Positions 1-8,925 of a stretch of 64,000 bases of DNA are shown here, one piece after another. The translations under genes were made by a program, and so were the position numbers. This DNA is from Halobellus sp. LT62 (GTDB lineage Archaea > Halobacteriota > Halobacteria > Halobacteriales > Haloferacaceae): NCBI RefSeq assembly GCF_037031285.1, contig NZ_JAYEZO010000001.1, positions 868,001 through 932,000 of the forward strand, written 5' to 3'. The notes beneath the pieces are model-generated. The model was not told the DNA's origin and searched no databases. It was given only the letters and a program-made list of their open reading frames with translations. Positions within the stretch are counted from its first letter, which is position 1. Every line of letters starts with the position of its first letter.

Positions 1-82
1 TCGTTCCCGCGTCGCCGTGCCGAGCAACCGCGAAGCGGCGCGGGGCGTCTCTCAGCGCACGCGACTTCTGGTCCCGGTATCG

Positions 83-90
83 TATATAAA
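83..90 (+). promoter_or_regulatory. TATA-like box before the 156 gene
   Basis: An AT-only octamer (TATATAAA) stands alone in a GC-rich stretch. Transcription would start roughly 25 bases downstream, leaving a leader of about 40 bases before the ATG at 156. The rest of bases 1-155 shows no gene. Confidence 0.4.
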
Positions 91-155
91 CGCTCGGCAG
101 AGCGGGCTGCCCGCCGGGCCAACGCTTTTGCGAGCGCCGGGCCAAGATCTCTCCA

Positions 156-587
156 ATGGTCAGACTCCCGTGGCGTGGGCGCGGCGCTGAGACGAACGAC
201 GACGGGAGTCACTCCACCGAGGGAGGCGACGGCGACGAAGAGAGCGCGAATGAACGCGCGGAGCCGGACGAGCGCCATTCGGACGCCCGACTGGTCTGCG
301 AGTTTCAAGACGGCACGCTGTGCGTCTACGACGACCGCGTCGTCATCGAACGCGTGGCTCGCTCGCGGTTCGCCGACAAGACGATTCCCGCCGCCGAGAT
401 CAGCGGCGTCGACCTCTCGAAGGGGATCACGATCGGATACATACAGATCGAACAGGTGGGCGTCGCTGTCGACGAAGGCGGGCTACTCAGCGATCCGGTG
501 AACGAGAACACGCTGCACTTCGGGCGCGGGGGACGGGACTGTGCAGCGGACGCGCGAACGGAGATCCTGTCGATCGCGCGCGGGTGA
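156..587 (+). CDS. Hypothetical protein with a PH-like (DUF4429-type) domain
   Basis: A 143-residue protein. The first 45 residues are acidic and low in complexity. The remainder (about 45-140) alternates short beta-strand-like segments ending in a helix: a displayed ligand strand (LVCEFQDGTLCVYDD), a basic strand, a KTIPAAEISGVDL segment, a glycine-containing strand and a final helix. This order is typical of bacterial PH-like or DUF4429 domains. There is no signal peptide or membrane segment, so it should be cytoplasmic. It converges on cheF, whose stop lies 43 bases away, and there is no evidence that it belongs to chemotaxis. The start is the first ATG after a TATA-like box. Function is unknown. 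Confidence 0.6.
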   Translation: MVRLPWRGRGAETNDDGSHSTEGGDGDEESANERAEPDERHSDARLVCEFQDGTLCVYDDRVVIERVARSRFADKTIPAAEISGVDLSKGITIGYIQIEQVGVAVDEGGLLSDPVNENTLHFGRGGRDCAADARTEILSIARG

Positions 588-630
588 GTGATCGATCAGA
601 GGAGACGTCCATCGATCGGAGGAGATCGAC

Positions 631-1518
631 TCACATCTCCGCGCTCTGTTCGTCGATCGCGTCGGCGGCGATCGACCGGCCTCGCGCGTTCAACTCGACC
701 TCGTGGCGGATGCGGACCTCGTCTAAGACGTCGTGGTCGATGAGGCGGACGAACAGCTCTTCGACCTGCTCGACGTCGATGCCGAGAAACGCGGGGATGT
801 CGAACGGCGAGACGCCGGAGTACAGCGCCATCAACACCTGTTTGTCCTGCGTAGAGAGGTCTAACGACGTTTCGGTCTGCTCTTCGCCGATCCGAAGCAG
901 CGATCCTAGGATCACCACGTGTCGCTCGGGTCCCGACACGTACGTCTGCACGCTCGTCGAGTCGTCGGAGTGTTCGACCTCGATGACCTTCCGCTGCTCT
1001 TCTCTGACCGTCCGGTGTCCGATCTCGATGTCGCCGATGTCGTCCAGCGGGATCTCGACGAACCGACCCGTGACGGTCGCGATGCTGACCACCTCCGCGT
1101 TCTCCTCCACTTTGAGCCGCGCGCCGACCCACTCGGTGTTCTGGACGACGCCGCCCTCGACCGCCGGGTGACGGACGAGAAACTGCGTCGAGGAGAGCAA
1201 GGTATCGTAGATCTTCATCTTGAACTCCTCGAACTCCGCGGGCGCGACGAGGACCACGTCCTCACCGTCGTCGAACTGGAGAGCGATGTAGTCCGAAACC
1301 GTCGCGACGCGCTGGTTCACGTCGAATCGACCGCCGACTTGGTCGACGTCGCTCAGTAAAAAGGTGCGCTTGCCGCCGGTTCCGGCCAAGACGATCCGTC
1401 GATTCGAGAGCAGAATCCGGCCGTTCGTCCACGCCGCGTCGTTGCGCTCGCGACCGTTTCTGAGCGCCTGCAAGAAGCGACCGCGCGTGTCTTCGACCTT
1501 CGTCTCATCGGGTTCCAC
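631..1518 (-). CDS. cheF: Taxis protein CheF
   Basis: A 295-residue protein of the archaeal CheF family (DUF439). In haloarchaea, CheF proteins connect the Che signalling system, through CheY, to the archaellum motor. The N-terminal two thirds are beta-rich (RGRFLQALRNGRERNDAAW, then NRRIVLAGTGGKRTFLLSDVDQVGG), and the C-terminal third is a winged-helix-like region (LSTQDKQVLMALYSGV, then DIPAFLGIDVEQVEELFVRLI). It is the last gene of the cheB-cheA-cheR-cheF run and starts 7 bases after cheR. The start is a GTG preceded by a strong Shine-Dalgarno run (GGAGGTGA), which makes this choice secure. Confidence 0.9.
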   Translation of the reverse strand: MEPDETKVEDTRGRFLQALRNGRERNDAAWTNGRILLSNRRIVLAGTGGKRTFLLSDVDQVGGRFDVNQRVATVSDYIALQFDDGEDVVLVAPAEFEEFKMKIYDTLLSSTQFLVRHPAVEGGVVQNTEWVGARLKVEENAEVVSIATVTGRFVEIPLDDIGDIEIGHRTVREEQRKVIEVEHSDDSTSVQTYVSGPERHVVILGSLLRIGEEQTETSLDLSTQDKQVLMALYSGVSPFDIPAFLGIDVEQVEELFVRLIDHDVLDEVRIRHEVELNARGRSIAADAIDEQSAEM

Positions 1519-1524
1519 GTCTGC

Positions 1525-2391
1525 TCACCTCCGCAGTGCTGACGGCTGTTTCGCTCCCGTGTCGCGGTAGATTCTGAGCCGCTTTTCGACCGCCTCGAAG
1601 CGGTCGCGGCAGGACGACGGCACGGTCTCGGTCATCCCGATCGTCAGGTATCCACCGGATCTGACGGCGGAGCCGAGCGTCTCGAAGATTGCCTCCTTGG
1701 CCTCCTTGTTGATGTAAATAAACAGGTTCCGGCAGATGACGAGATCGAACGTGTCCGGCGGTTCCTCCTGCACCAGATCGTGGCGTCGGAACGAGACGAG
1801 GTCCCGCACCTCGTCGGTGACGCGGTACGTGTCGCCGTCGCGGTCGACGTACCGATCGCTGTGCGTCAGCGGTTCGAGCTGCTCTTCGAGATCGTTCGTC
1901 TCCGAGGCGTGATACTCGCCGCGGCGGGCCGCACGGAGAATCTCCGGTTTGATGTCCGTTCCGAGGATTTCGACGCGCCTGTGATCGATCCGATCGTCGT
2001 CGAGAGCGAGCATCGCCGCCGAGTACGCCTCGCGACCGTCCGAACAGGCGGCACTCCATATTCGGATCCGATCGCGACCGGAACCGGAGTCGCTGAGATC
2101 GGCCAGCAGTTCCCTGAGACCGTCCCAGACCTCGGGGTTGCGGAAGAAGCTCGTGACGTTGACGCTGAGCGCGTTCAAGAGCGCCTCCTGTTCGTCTTCG
2201 TCGTCCCGCAGGAGCACCAAGTAGGCGTCGTACTCGTCGACGTGCCGACGTCGCATCCGCGCGGAGACCCGCCTGTCCAAGTACGACCGGTTGTACGAAC
2301 TGGTTGCAAACGACAGCGAGGACTCGATGTACTCGAGTAGCTCCTCGAACGTCTCGGTGTCCGCGTCGCCGGTCTCCTCACCGAGGCCCAT
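1525..2391 (-). CDS. cheR: Chemotaxis protein methyltransferase CheR
   Basis: CheR transfers methyl groups from S-adenosylmethionine to glutamates of the chemoreceptor cytoplasmic domains, and so sets adaptation together with CheB. The 288-residue protein has the helical N-terminal CheR domain (SYNRSYLDRRVSARMRRR) followed by the SAM-binding domain (RIWSAACSDGREAYSAAML, ILGTDIKPEIL, DLVICRNLFIYI and GGYLTIGMTE). The motif usually written CSxGEE reads CSDGRE here. The ATG overlaps the cheA stop by one base (TGATG), indicating translational coupling. A much longer in-frame upstream extension exists, but it runs into cheA in a basic shadow frame and was discarded. Confidence 0.95.
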   Translation of the reverse strand: MGLGEETGDADTETFEELLEYIESSLSFATSSYNRSYLDRRVSARMRRRHVDEYDAYLVLLRDDEDEQEALLNALSVNVTSFFRNPEVWDGLRELLADLSDSGSGRDRIRIWSAACSDGREAYSAAMLALDDDRIDHRRVEILGTDIKPEILRAARRGEYHASETNDLEEQLEPLTHSDRYVDRDGDTYRVTDEVRDLVSFRRHDLVQEEPPDTFDLVICRNLFIYINKEAKEAIFETLGSAVRSGGYLTIGMTETVPSSCRDRFEAVEKRLRIYRDTGAKQPSALRR

Positions 2392-4919
2392 CAGTCGGCG
2401 GCCCCCTCGGCTTCGACGTTTTCGTCTTCCGGCGGGATCCACTGTCTCCGAGCCTGCTTTCCGCGTTCGGGGATGGAGAGAGAGTTGATATCGAGGATCG
2501 GCACGACGTTCCCGTCGCCGACGACGGCGGTTCCCGACAGCCCCTCGGTCCCCTTGAGCGGCCCCTGAAGCGGTGTGACGACGACTTCTTCCTGTCTGGC
2601 GACGCCGTCGCACCGGAGCGCCACCTGTCGATCCGCGGGGCGGACGCGGACGATCATTCCGCCGTCTTTCGATTCCGATTCGAGCGACAGCGCCTCGCGC
2701 AGGCGGATGAGCGGGAAGATGTGGTCTTCGTGGACGACGACCTCCGCGCCGTCGACGCGCTGGATCCGCTGCTGGCGGGAGATCTCGTCGATGTACTTGA
2801 TCGGCACGCCGAACTCCCGGTCGTCGATCCGGACGAAGAGCACCTTGATGATCGCGACCGTCACGGGGAGTCGAATCGAGATCGACGTGCCCTCTCCGAG
2901 CGTGCTGTCGACGTTCACGGAACCGTCGAGCGATTCGACGGTGGTCTTGACGACGTCCATTCCGACGCCGCGACCGCTGACGTCGGTGATTTCGTCGTTG
3001 GTCGAAAAGCCCGGATGGAAGACGAAGTCGTACACCTCCTCGTCCGGGAGTTCGGCCAACTCCTCGCGCGAGCGGATGCCGTTCTCGGCCGCTTTCTCCC
3101 TGATCGCGTCGGCGTCGATGCCGCCGCCGTCGTCCTCGACGGTGATGACGACGGTGTCGTGTTCGCGCTCGGCGCGCAACTCGATCGACCCCGTTCGGGA
3201 CTTCCCCGCCGCGACCCGTTCGTCCGGCGATTCGATCCCGTGATCGACCGCGTTTCGGAGCACGTGCATCAGCGGATCGGAGATCTCATCGAGGATCGTC
3301 CGGTCGAGTTCGATGTCCTGTCCCTCGACGGAGAAGCGGACTTTCTTGTCCTCCTCTCGCGCGAGGTCGCGAACGAGCCGCGGGAACTTATCGAAGACCT
3401 TCTTCAGCGGGATCAGCCGCATGTCCATCACCGTGTCTTGGAGATTCGAGGAGATCTTGTCCAACTCGTCGATGGTGTCTTTCCCGGCGGTTTCGTCCGT
3501 GTCCATCGCCTGCCGGAGCTTGATCCGGCTGGTGACGAGCTGCTCGACGAGGCTGTGGAGCTCGTCGAGCTGGTCGACGTCGACCCGGACCGACTTCACT
3601 TCCGAGATCGAGGGCGTCCCCTCGTCGCCCTCGTCTCGCCCTCCCGCTTCGGCGTCCGATCCCTCAGTTTCGCCCTCCGCTGTGTCCACTGAATTGCTTT
3701 CTCGGACGTCCTCGGGATCGCTTTCCGCTGTGCCTTCGGTGTCGTCGGCTCCGTTTCCGTGTTCGCCTGCAACGGCTTCGTCCGACTCGTTAGCGCCGAC
3801 AGCGGACTCGTCGGTGCGTACGTCCGCGACGGCTTCGCCTTCCGCGTCGTCGACACCGGAACCTGCTGCCGCGCCGTCATCCGCGTCGCCCGTCGACGTG
3901 TACGCCTCGACGACGGCGTCGACGGCCGCGGCGGCGGATACTTCGTCGACCTCTTCGCCGGCCGCGGCATCTCCGTGGCCCTCGTCACCGCCATCGTCCA
4001 CGGCGTCCCCGTGGCCCTCAACACCGCCACCGTCCCCGTGGCTCTCGATGGCCCCCGTACCCGCCGCGCCCGTGACGTCGTTGGCCTCGTCGAGGAACGC
4101 CCCGACGTCGGTCAGCGCGACCGAGTTCACCTTCCAGATGTCTTCGAGCGTCGATTCGAGCTCCGCGCGGGAGGCGTCGGCGACGAAGATGACGAAGTCA
4201 CCCTCGAAGTCGCCCTCGGCGATGCAGTTCAGGTTCGGCTCCGCGCCGACGACCGCGAGATCGTCGGGGAGGCCGCTGACGAACAGCCCGCCGTCGACCC
4301 CCTTCATATCCCCCGCGTCGAGTTCGATGCGGGCGTGATAGAGGTGGCTCGCGTTCGCGAGTGCGGGATCGTCGGCGTCGAGGACGTCAGTCGCCCGATC
4401 CAGCGCCTCGTGGTTGCTCGGCTCCGCCGACGTGGAGGCCGAACCCGTCGACGTGGAAGTCGAGTCGTCGCTGGCGGACGCGTCCGTCTCGGCCGACTCG
4501 GCCGAGCCGCCTCGTTCCGCTTCGACCGACCCCGTTGCGGTTTCAGGTTCTGCGGCCGCGCGAAGCGACTCGACGAGATCGCTCGGGTCGCGACGGGACT
4601 CGCCGTGGGATTCGATCTCGCGGAGGATGTCCAGAATCTCGTCCATCCCGTCGAAGACCAGATCCATCCGCTCGGTCGTGACCTCGATCTCGTCGTTCCG
4701 GACCGCATCGAGTAGGTCTTCGACGGCGTGCGCGACGGTCGCGGCGTTGTCGAACCCCATCGCGCCGAAGTTCCCCTTCAGGGTGTGTGCCTGTCGGAAG
4801 ATGTCGTCGATCGCCTCCGCGTCCTCGGGGTTCGCCTCCAGATCCAGAAGGGAGTTGTTCAACTGGGTGATGCTCTCTTCGGACTCGGTGATGAATTCCT
4901 GGTATAGTTCGTCGTCCAT
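2391..4919 (-). CDS. cheA: Chemotaxis histidine kinase CheA
   Basis: CheA is the histidine kinase of the receptor array; it phosphorylates CheY and CheB. The 842-residue protein has an N-terminal Hpt domain with the phosphorylated His near residue 45 (QAHTLKGNFGAMG), an acidic Ser/Thr-rich linker, a P2-like domain (about 160-260), a very long Gly/Asp/Glu linker (about 265-430), a helical dimerisation domain, the HATPase domain (N box LRNAVDHGIE, then DDGGGID and GRGVGMDVV) and a C-terminal CheW-like domain. The ATG three bases from the cheB stop starts directly at the Hpt domain; the upstream extension is a basic shadow reading. The extended acidic linker is the main size variable compared with other CheA proteins. 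Confidence 0.96.
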   Translation of the reverse strand: MDDELYQEFITESEESITQLNNSLLDLEANPEDAEAIDDIFRQAHTLKGNFGAMGFDNAATVAHAVEDLLDAVRNDEIEVTTERMDLVFDGMDEILDILREIESHGESRRDPSDLVESLRAAAEPETATGSVEAERGGSAESAETDASASDDSTSTSTGSASTSAEPSNHEALDRATDVLDADDPALANASHLYHARIELDAGDMKGVDGGLFVSGLPDDLAVVGAEPNLNCIAEGDFEGDFVIFVADASRAELESTLEDIWKVNSVALTDVGAFLDEANDVTGAAGTGAIESHGDGGGVEGHGDAVDDGGDEGHGDAAAGEEVDEVSAAAAVDAVVEAYTSTGDADDGAAAGSGVDDAEGEAVADVRTDESAVGANESDEAVAGEHGNGADDTEGTAESDPEDVRESNSVDTAEGETEGSDAEAGGRDEGDEGTPSISEVKSVRVDVDQLDELHSLVEQLVTSRIKLRQAMDTDETAGKDTIDELDKISSNLQDTVMDMRLIPLKKVFDKFPRLVRDLAREEDKKVRFSVEGQDIELDRTILDEISDPLMHVLRNAVDHGIESPDERVAAGKSRTGSIELRAEREHDTVVITVEDDGGGIDADAIREKAAENGIRSREELAELPDEEVYDFVFHPGFSTNDEITDVSGRGVGMDVVKTTVESLDGSVNVDSTLGEGTSISIRLPVTVAIIKVLFVRIDDREFGVPIKYIDEISRQQRIQRVDGAEVVVHEDHIFPLIRLREALSLESESKDGGMIVRVRPADRQVALRCDGVARQEEVVVTPLQGPLKGTEGLSGTAVVGDGNVVPILDINSLSIPERGKQARRQWIPPEDENVEAEGAAD

Positions 4920-4921
4920 AC

Positions 4922-6193
4922 TCACTCCTCCTCCGCGAAGAACTCCAGCGCGCTCGGTGCGACGTCTCCGGCGGCCGCGACGACGTCGACGCAGCCGGTC
5001 TCGATGGCTCGTCGCGGCATTCCGAAGATCGCCGAGGTCGTCTCGTCCTGTGCGACGGTGTACCCACCGCTGCGAGCGATCCGGCGCATTCCGTCGACGC
5101 CGTCGCGGCCCATCCCGGTGAGGAGGACGCCGCACAGCGGGCCGTCGACTGTCTCGACGGTCGACGCCATCGTCAGATCGATGGCGGGACGGACGCCGTG
5201 GATCTGCTCGGTCTCGGTCAGTTCGAGCTTGAGCCGCCCGTTCCTGTCACTCGTGGTGAGGAGGTGCTTGCCGCCCGGAGCGACGCGCGCCTCGCCGGCC
5301 TCGATCTGTTCACCGGATGCCGCCTCCCGGACGGCGTACGCCGACCGCTCGTCGAGTCTGGCCGCGAACCGCTCCGTGAACCCCTCGGGCATGTGCTGGA
5401 CGACGAGAACGCGGAGGTTCGCCGCTCTCGGCAGCTCGGAAACGACGCGTTCGACGACGTTCGGCCCGCCGGTCGACGCGCCGACGACGAGCGTCCCGAC
5501 GTCCGGATAGCACCGTTTCGAGTCGCGAGTGGAGGTCGGAGTCGGCTCTCGATCGGCCGCCGAAGCCGTTGTGGCTTCACGCGCGGTCGTCGATCCGTTC
5601 GTCGGAGGGGACCGCTCTGCGTCTCTCGTCGATCGCGCACCGGTCGATGACCGCGCCCCGGCGGACGACGCGCCGCCGGGTTCGGCGGTTCCGACCGATC
5701 CAGCGCGTGCGTCGGCCGACGCGGACGATCGATGGGGCGCGGCGGCGCGAGCGTCCGCAGAGAGGTCGACGCGGGCGGCGGATTCGACCTTCTCGACGAG
5801 TTCCTGCTTCACGCGGGGCATCGACGAGGTGACCTCGCCGCCGGGCTTGGTGACGAAGTCGACCGCGCCGCGGTCCAGCGCCTCGAAGGTCACGTCGGCG
5901 TCTTCCTCGGTGTGAGCCGACAGCATCAGAACGGGCGTCGGATGTTCGCGCATAATCGCGTCGACCGCTTCGAGGCCGTTCATCGACGGCATCTCGATGT
6001 CCATCGTGACGACGTCCGGGTCGCGTTCGCAGACCGCTTCGACCGCCTCGGACCCGTTTTTCGCCTCGCCGATGACGTCGACGCCGCCGTCTTCGAGGAG
6101 GTTCCGAATCAGCGTCCGCATAAACCGTGAGTCGTCGACGACGACCGCCCGCGTGGATCCGTCGCTCTCCCCGGACCCAGAGGCCGCGCTCAT
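4922..6193 (-). CDS. cheB: Chemotaxis protein-glutamate methylesterase CheB
   Basis: CheB removes methyl groups from receptors and deamidates glutamines; it is activated by phosphorylation from CheA. The 423-residue protein starts with a receiver domain (VVVDDSRFMR, phospho-acceptor Asp near residue 65 in TMDIEMPSMNG, then a KPGG region). A long Ser/Ala/Arg linker (about 150-235) follows, then the methylesterase domain with the catalytic triad regions GASTGGP (Ser), VQHMPEGFT (His) and GMGRDGVDG (Asp). It is the first gene of the che operon. A GTG at 6250 in frame would add 19 Arg-rich residues; the ATG at 6193 begins just before the receiver fold and is preferred. Confidence 0.95.
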   Translation of the reverse strand: MSAASGSGESDGSTRAVVVDDSRFMRTLIRNLLEDGGVDVIGEAKNGSEAVEAVCERDPDVVTMDIEMPSMNGLEAVDAIMREHPTPVLMLSAHTEEDADVTFEALDRGAVDFVTKPGGEVTSSMPRVKQELVEKVESAARVDLSADARAAAPHRSSASADARAGSVGTAEPGGASSAGARSSTGARSTRDAERSPPTNGSTTAREATTASAADREPTPTSTRDSKRCYPDVGTLVVGASTGGPNVVERVVSELPRAANLRVLVVQHMPEGFTERFAARLDERSAYAVREAASGEQIEAGEARVAPGGKHLLTTSDRNGRLKLELTETEQIHGVRPAIDLTMASTVETVDGPLCGVLLTGMGRDGVDGMRRIARSGGYTVAQDETTSAIFGMPRRAIETGCVDVVAAAGDVAPSALEFFAEEE

Positions 6194-6283
6194 CGCCCGT
6201 CGCCCCCGTCTTGGTCGCCGCGGTCCGCGTCCTCGGCGACGCATTCGCACCCACGCATCTCTATCCGACCATCCAGTCTAGGG

Positions 6284-6292
6284 GACTTAAGC
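6284..6292 (-). promoter_or_regulatory. Probable promoter of the cheBARF operon
   Basis: On the minus strand the sequence GCTTAAGTC lies about 95 bases before the cheB ATG, inside the divergent cheB/cheW intergenic region. It matches the haloarchaeal TATA style (TTAA core). The leader would be about 65 bases long. Confidence 0.4.
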
Positions 6293-6330
6293 GCTCGCCG
6301 GCGAAAATCAGCCGTGATAATAGCGTGAGT

Positions 6331-6338
6331 ACATTTAT
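6331..6338 (+). promoter_or_regulatory. Probable promoter of cheW
   Basis: The AT-rich octamer ACATTTAT lies about 65 bases before the cheW ATG in otherwise GC-rich DNA. Transcription would begin near 6360, giving a leader of about 40 bases. Confidence 0.35.
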
Positions 6339-6401
6339 TGTCGATCTGTCCGGCTGAACAGACAACACCGGCGGCCGCGGGAGGTCGCCGGCGACACCAC
6401 T

Positions 6402-6893
6402 ATGGCGCAGAATCAAACCGTGGCGGCGGGCCAATCCGACTCGGCCGCCACAGACGACGACGCCACCGCCCGCCAGATGCAGGTCCTCGAATTCGAGCTG
6501 GGAGAGGAAACGTACTGCGTCGACATCGACTACGTCTCCGAGATCGTCGACCGCGGGTCGCTCACGTCGGTTCCGAACGCACCCCCGTACGTCGAAGGCG
6601 TGATGGACCTCCGGGGGAGAACCACCTCGATCGTCAACCCGAAAACCCTGTTGAACGTCGATAATACCAGCGAGGCGAGCCGGATCGTCATCTTCGATGC
6701 GAAACAGTTCGCCGACGCGGCCGCGGTCGGTTGGCTCGTCGACGAGGTCGACCAAGTGATCCGCGTTTCGATGGACGATGTCGAGGAGCCGCCGATGGAA
6801 CACGGCGACTTCATCGAGGGGATCGTCCGCCGCGACGACGACCTCGTCGTGTGGATCTCACCGACGAAAACCGCGACCTCGGAAGGCGCGTAG
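6402..6893 (+). CDS. cheW: Chemotaxis coupling protein CheW
   Basis: CheW links the chemoreceptors to CheA. The 163-residue protein has a short Ala/Asp-rich N-terminal tail and then the double beta-barrel CheW fold: QVLEFELGEETYCVDIDYV, EIVDRGSLTSVPNAPPYVEGVMDLRG (the conserved NxPxYVxGxxxLRG region), a SIVNPKTLL segment and the C-terminal VGWLVDEVDQV and HGDFIEGIVRRDD strands. It is divergently transcribed from the cheBARF operon with a 208-base region between them, so both sides of the pathway probably share regulation. Confidence 0.95.
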   Translation: MAQNQTVAAGQSDSAATDDDATARQMQVLEFELGEETYCVDIDYVSEIVDRGSLTSVPNAPPYVEGVMDLRGRTTSIVNPKTLLNVDNTSEASRIVIFDAKQFADAAAVGWLVDEVDQVIRVSMDDVEEPPMEHGDFIEGIVRRDDDLVVWISPTKTATSEGA

Positions 6894-6979
6894 TCGACGG
6901 GGGACGGCGTCTCTCAGACAGTGAACGGCGTCTCGTCGACGGACCCGATTCTCTCACCACTGGACTGTTCTGCACGTCA

Positions 6980-8452
6980 TCACCGAGCCGTCCCGAGGAC
7001 GATCAACACTCCGACGACGACGCAGCCACCGGCAACGACGAATGCCGGGAGGTAGCCGAATCCGTCGGCGATCGCGCCGCCGACGACGCTGCCGATACCG
7101 CCGCCGAGGCTGCCGATCGCCGTGTACATCCCGAGCGCTTCCGCGCGGGCCGACGCGGGCGCGAGTCGGGAGACGAGCCCGGTGGCGGTGACTGCGATGA
7201 CCGCCCACGAGCCCCCGATCGCGAGAAAGAGCGCGACGACGACGAGCAGGCCCGCCGGCGGTGCGACGGCCGCACCGGTGACGGCGACGACCGGGAACGC
7301 GCCCGCGCGAAACAACAGCGCGCCGGCTTGGAGTCGGAACGGGTCGTAGGTCGTCGCCGCCGTCCCCGCGGCCGCGTACGTCGCCGCCGAGGCCGCCGCA
7401 CTCGCGATGAACAGCGCGAACACCTCGTCGGTCGCGTAGCCCGCGTCGACGAGATACGCCGGAAGCGGACCGAAGAACGCCGAAAACCCGGCGAAGAAGA
7501 CGGTCGCCGCGAGGAGATAGCGGAGCAGCGTTCCGGAGAACCTGTCTCGCAGGCGTGAAAGCACGCCCGCGGTCGGCTTCCGCTGGCCGGTTAGCCCGCG
7601 CGCGATCTCCCGGAGCGCCCAGTACATTCGTCCGGGACCGAACGGGACGGCCCACGTGGCGCGGGTCGCCATCCCGTTGGTAAAGGGGAACCGTCTGGCG
7701 AGTCGCCGAAACCGCTGCTCGGAGATCTGCGTCGGCTCGGGGTACCGGAGCAAGACGACCGCGACGCCGCCGAGTGTGACGACCGCACTGGCGACGAAAA
7801 ACAGGCGCTTCGACGCGAGCGCCGGGAGGGCGAATCGCGCTCCGACGACTGTCGACCACGCGCCACCGACGACGAGTCCGACCAGCCAGCCGTACCCCTG
7901 AAAGTGGTTCAAGCGACCGAACCGCCGCGGCCACGTCGACGGTTCGTAACCCTCCACGACGATGACGTTCAAGACGGGTGCGGCGGCGGCAACGACGAAC
8001 CACAGCGCCGCGTTGGCGACGAGTACCGTCCACGGCGACGAGAGGAACGGAAGCCCGAGAAAGACGGCCGCCGAGAGCCCGAGCGCGACGACGACGAACG
8101 GCCGCCGACGTCGCGCTCGCGTGACGAGTCGACCCCAGAGAATCGCGCCGGGGACGCCCGCGAACGCGGCCGTCGCGGCGATGAGACTGACGACGAGCGC
8201 GCCGGCCCCGAGATCGATCGCGTAGAGCGGCACCAGAAGCGACGCGGCACCGACGGCCGCGTAACCCATCGCCCACCCGTAGAGCCAGCCGTCCGTTCTG
8301 TGTGCGTCGCCATCGCTGCCACCGACATCGCCACCGCTGCCACCGACATCGCCATCGCCGTCACCGTTGCCGTCGATGCCTCCGTCAGCAGCCCCCGCCG
8401 GTGTCGGTTCCGCCGTGGTTGCGTCACCGGATTCAGCCCCGCGTTCGCTCAC
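6980..8452 (-). CDS. Major facilitator superfamily transporter
   Basis: A 490-residue membrane protein. After an acidic, glycine-rich cytoplasmic tail of about 55 residues come about twelve hydrophobic helices. The MFS loop signature between helices 2 and 3 is recognisable (GAILWGRLVTRARRRRP). A long basic cytoplasmic loop separates the two halves (about 265-315). A second conserved glycine-rich stretch, GSLGGGIGSVVGGAIAD, lies near the C-terminus. The substrate cannot be told from sequence; drug or metabolite efflux is a common role in this family. The start is a GTG. The gene is convergent with cheW, with about 85 bases between the two stops. Confidence 0.85.
   Translation of the reverse strand: MSERGAESGDATTAEPTPAGAADGGIDGNGDGDGDVGGSGGDVGGSDGDAHRTDGWLYGWAMGYAAVGAASLLVPLYAIDLGAGALVVSLIAATAAFAGVPGAILWGRLVTRARRRRPFVVVALGLSAAVFLGLPFLSSPWTVLVANAALWFVVAAAAPVLNVIVVEGYEPSTWPRRFGRLNHFQGYGWLVGLVVGGAWSTVVGARFALPALASKRLFFVASAVVTLGGVAVVLLRYPEPTQISEQRFRRLARRFPFTNGMATRATWAVPFGPGRMYWALREIARGLTGQRKPTAGVLSRLRDRFSGTLLRYLLAATVFFAGFSAFFGPLPAYLVDAGYATDEVFALFIASAAASAATYAAAGTAATTYDPFRLQAGALLFRAGAFPVVAVTGAAVAPPAGLLVVVALFLAIGGSWAVIAVTATGLVSRLAPASARAEALGMYTAIGSLGGGIGSVVGGAIADGFGYLPAFVVAGGCVVVGVLIVLGTAR
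8305..8365. repeat. Short tandem repeat inside the MFS gene
   Basis: Imperfect repeats of 15-21 bases built on CATCGCC and GCTGCCACCGA encode the Gly/Asp/Ser-rich tail (units of GGSGGDV type) of the MFS transporter. Copy number is likely to vary between strains. Confidence 0.6.
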
Positions 8453-8554
8453 GTCCGGCGGAAGGGCGGGCCGGCCTATAGTTGTTGTCGGTCGGCACCG
8501 ACCGACCCCGATCGCGTGGCGGTCGATCGGAGCGCGGAACCACTCCGAACACAG

Positions 8555-8875
8555 TCAGTACAATCGATCCGGGGTCGCTCCCCCCTCGTCGTCCCCGCCG
8601 CGGTCGAACAGGAGGTCGAAGGCGGGGTGTTTATCCAGCACCGCCCCACAGCGTCGGCAGCCCGTGAAGAGCGACCGTTCAGCGGTCCAGCGGTCCGCGC
8701 GCCTCACGACGGCGGTCTCGCCCGATTCGTAGCGCCCGCCGGACGTCGAGACGTGATCGAACGCGCGACCGCCGCACGCCGGGCAGGGGTCGCGCATATC
8801 CGTCCAATCCTCCCGTTCGACGTCGGTGATCGTGAACGACTGTCCGTCGGCCGTGACGCGGAACGCTCGCTCCAT
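8555..8875 (-). CDS. Small zinc-ribbon protein
   Basis: A 106-residue protein with two cysteine pairs, CPACGG near residue 31 and CRRCG near residue 76, which should bind one zinc ion. A beta-rich N-terminal part reads RAFRVTADGQSFTITDVE. The start was moved to the ATG at 8875 because a TATA-like box (minus strand, near 8899-8906) lies about 25 bases before it, as expected for a leaderless transcript. The in-frame upstream codons would extend back past that promoter. The function is unknown. It lies just after the 8926-10173 gene on the same strand but probably has its own promoter. Confidence 0.6.
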   Translation of the reverse strand: MERAFRVTADGQSFTITDVEREDWTDMRDPCPACGGRAFDHVSTSGGRYESGETAVVRRADRWTAERSLFTGCRRCGAVLDKHPAFDLLFDRGGDDEGGATPDRLY

Positions 8876-8925
8876 CGGCCCGTCTGGTAGCGCTCTCGAA
8901 TAAAAACGTTCGGAGGACCGGCGTG

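Noticed and set aside
2304-3692. Long plus-strand open frame across cheR and cheA
   Set aside because: It is Arg/Asp-rich sequence with the typical composition of a GC-rich shadow frame opposite a strong CheA coding sequence.
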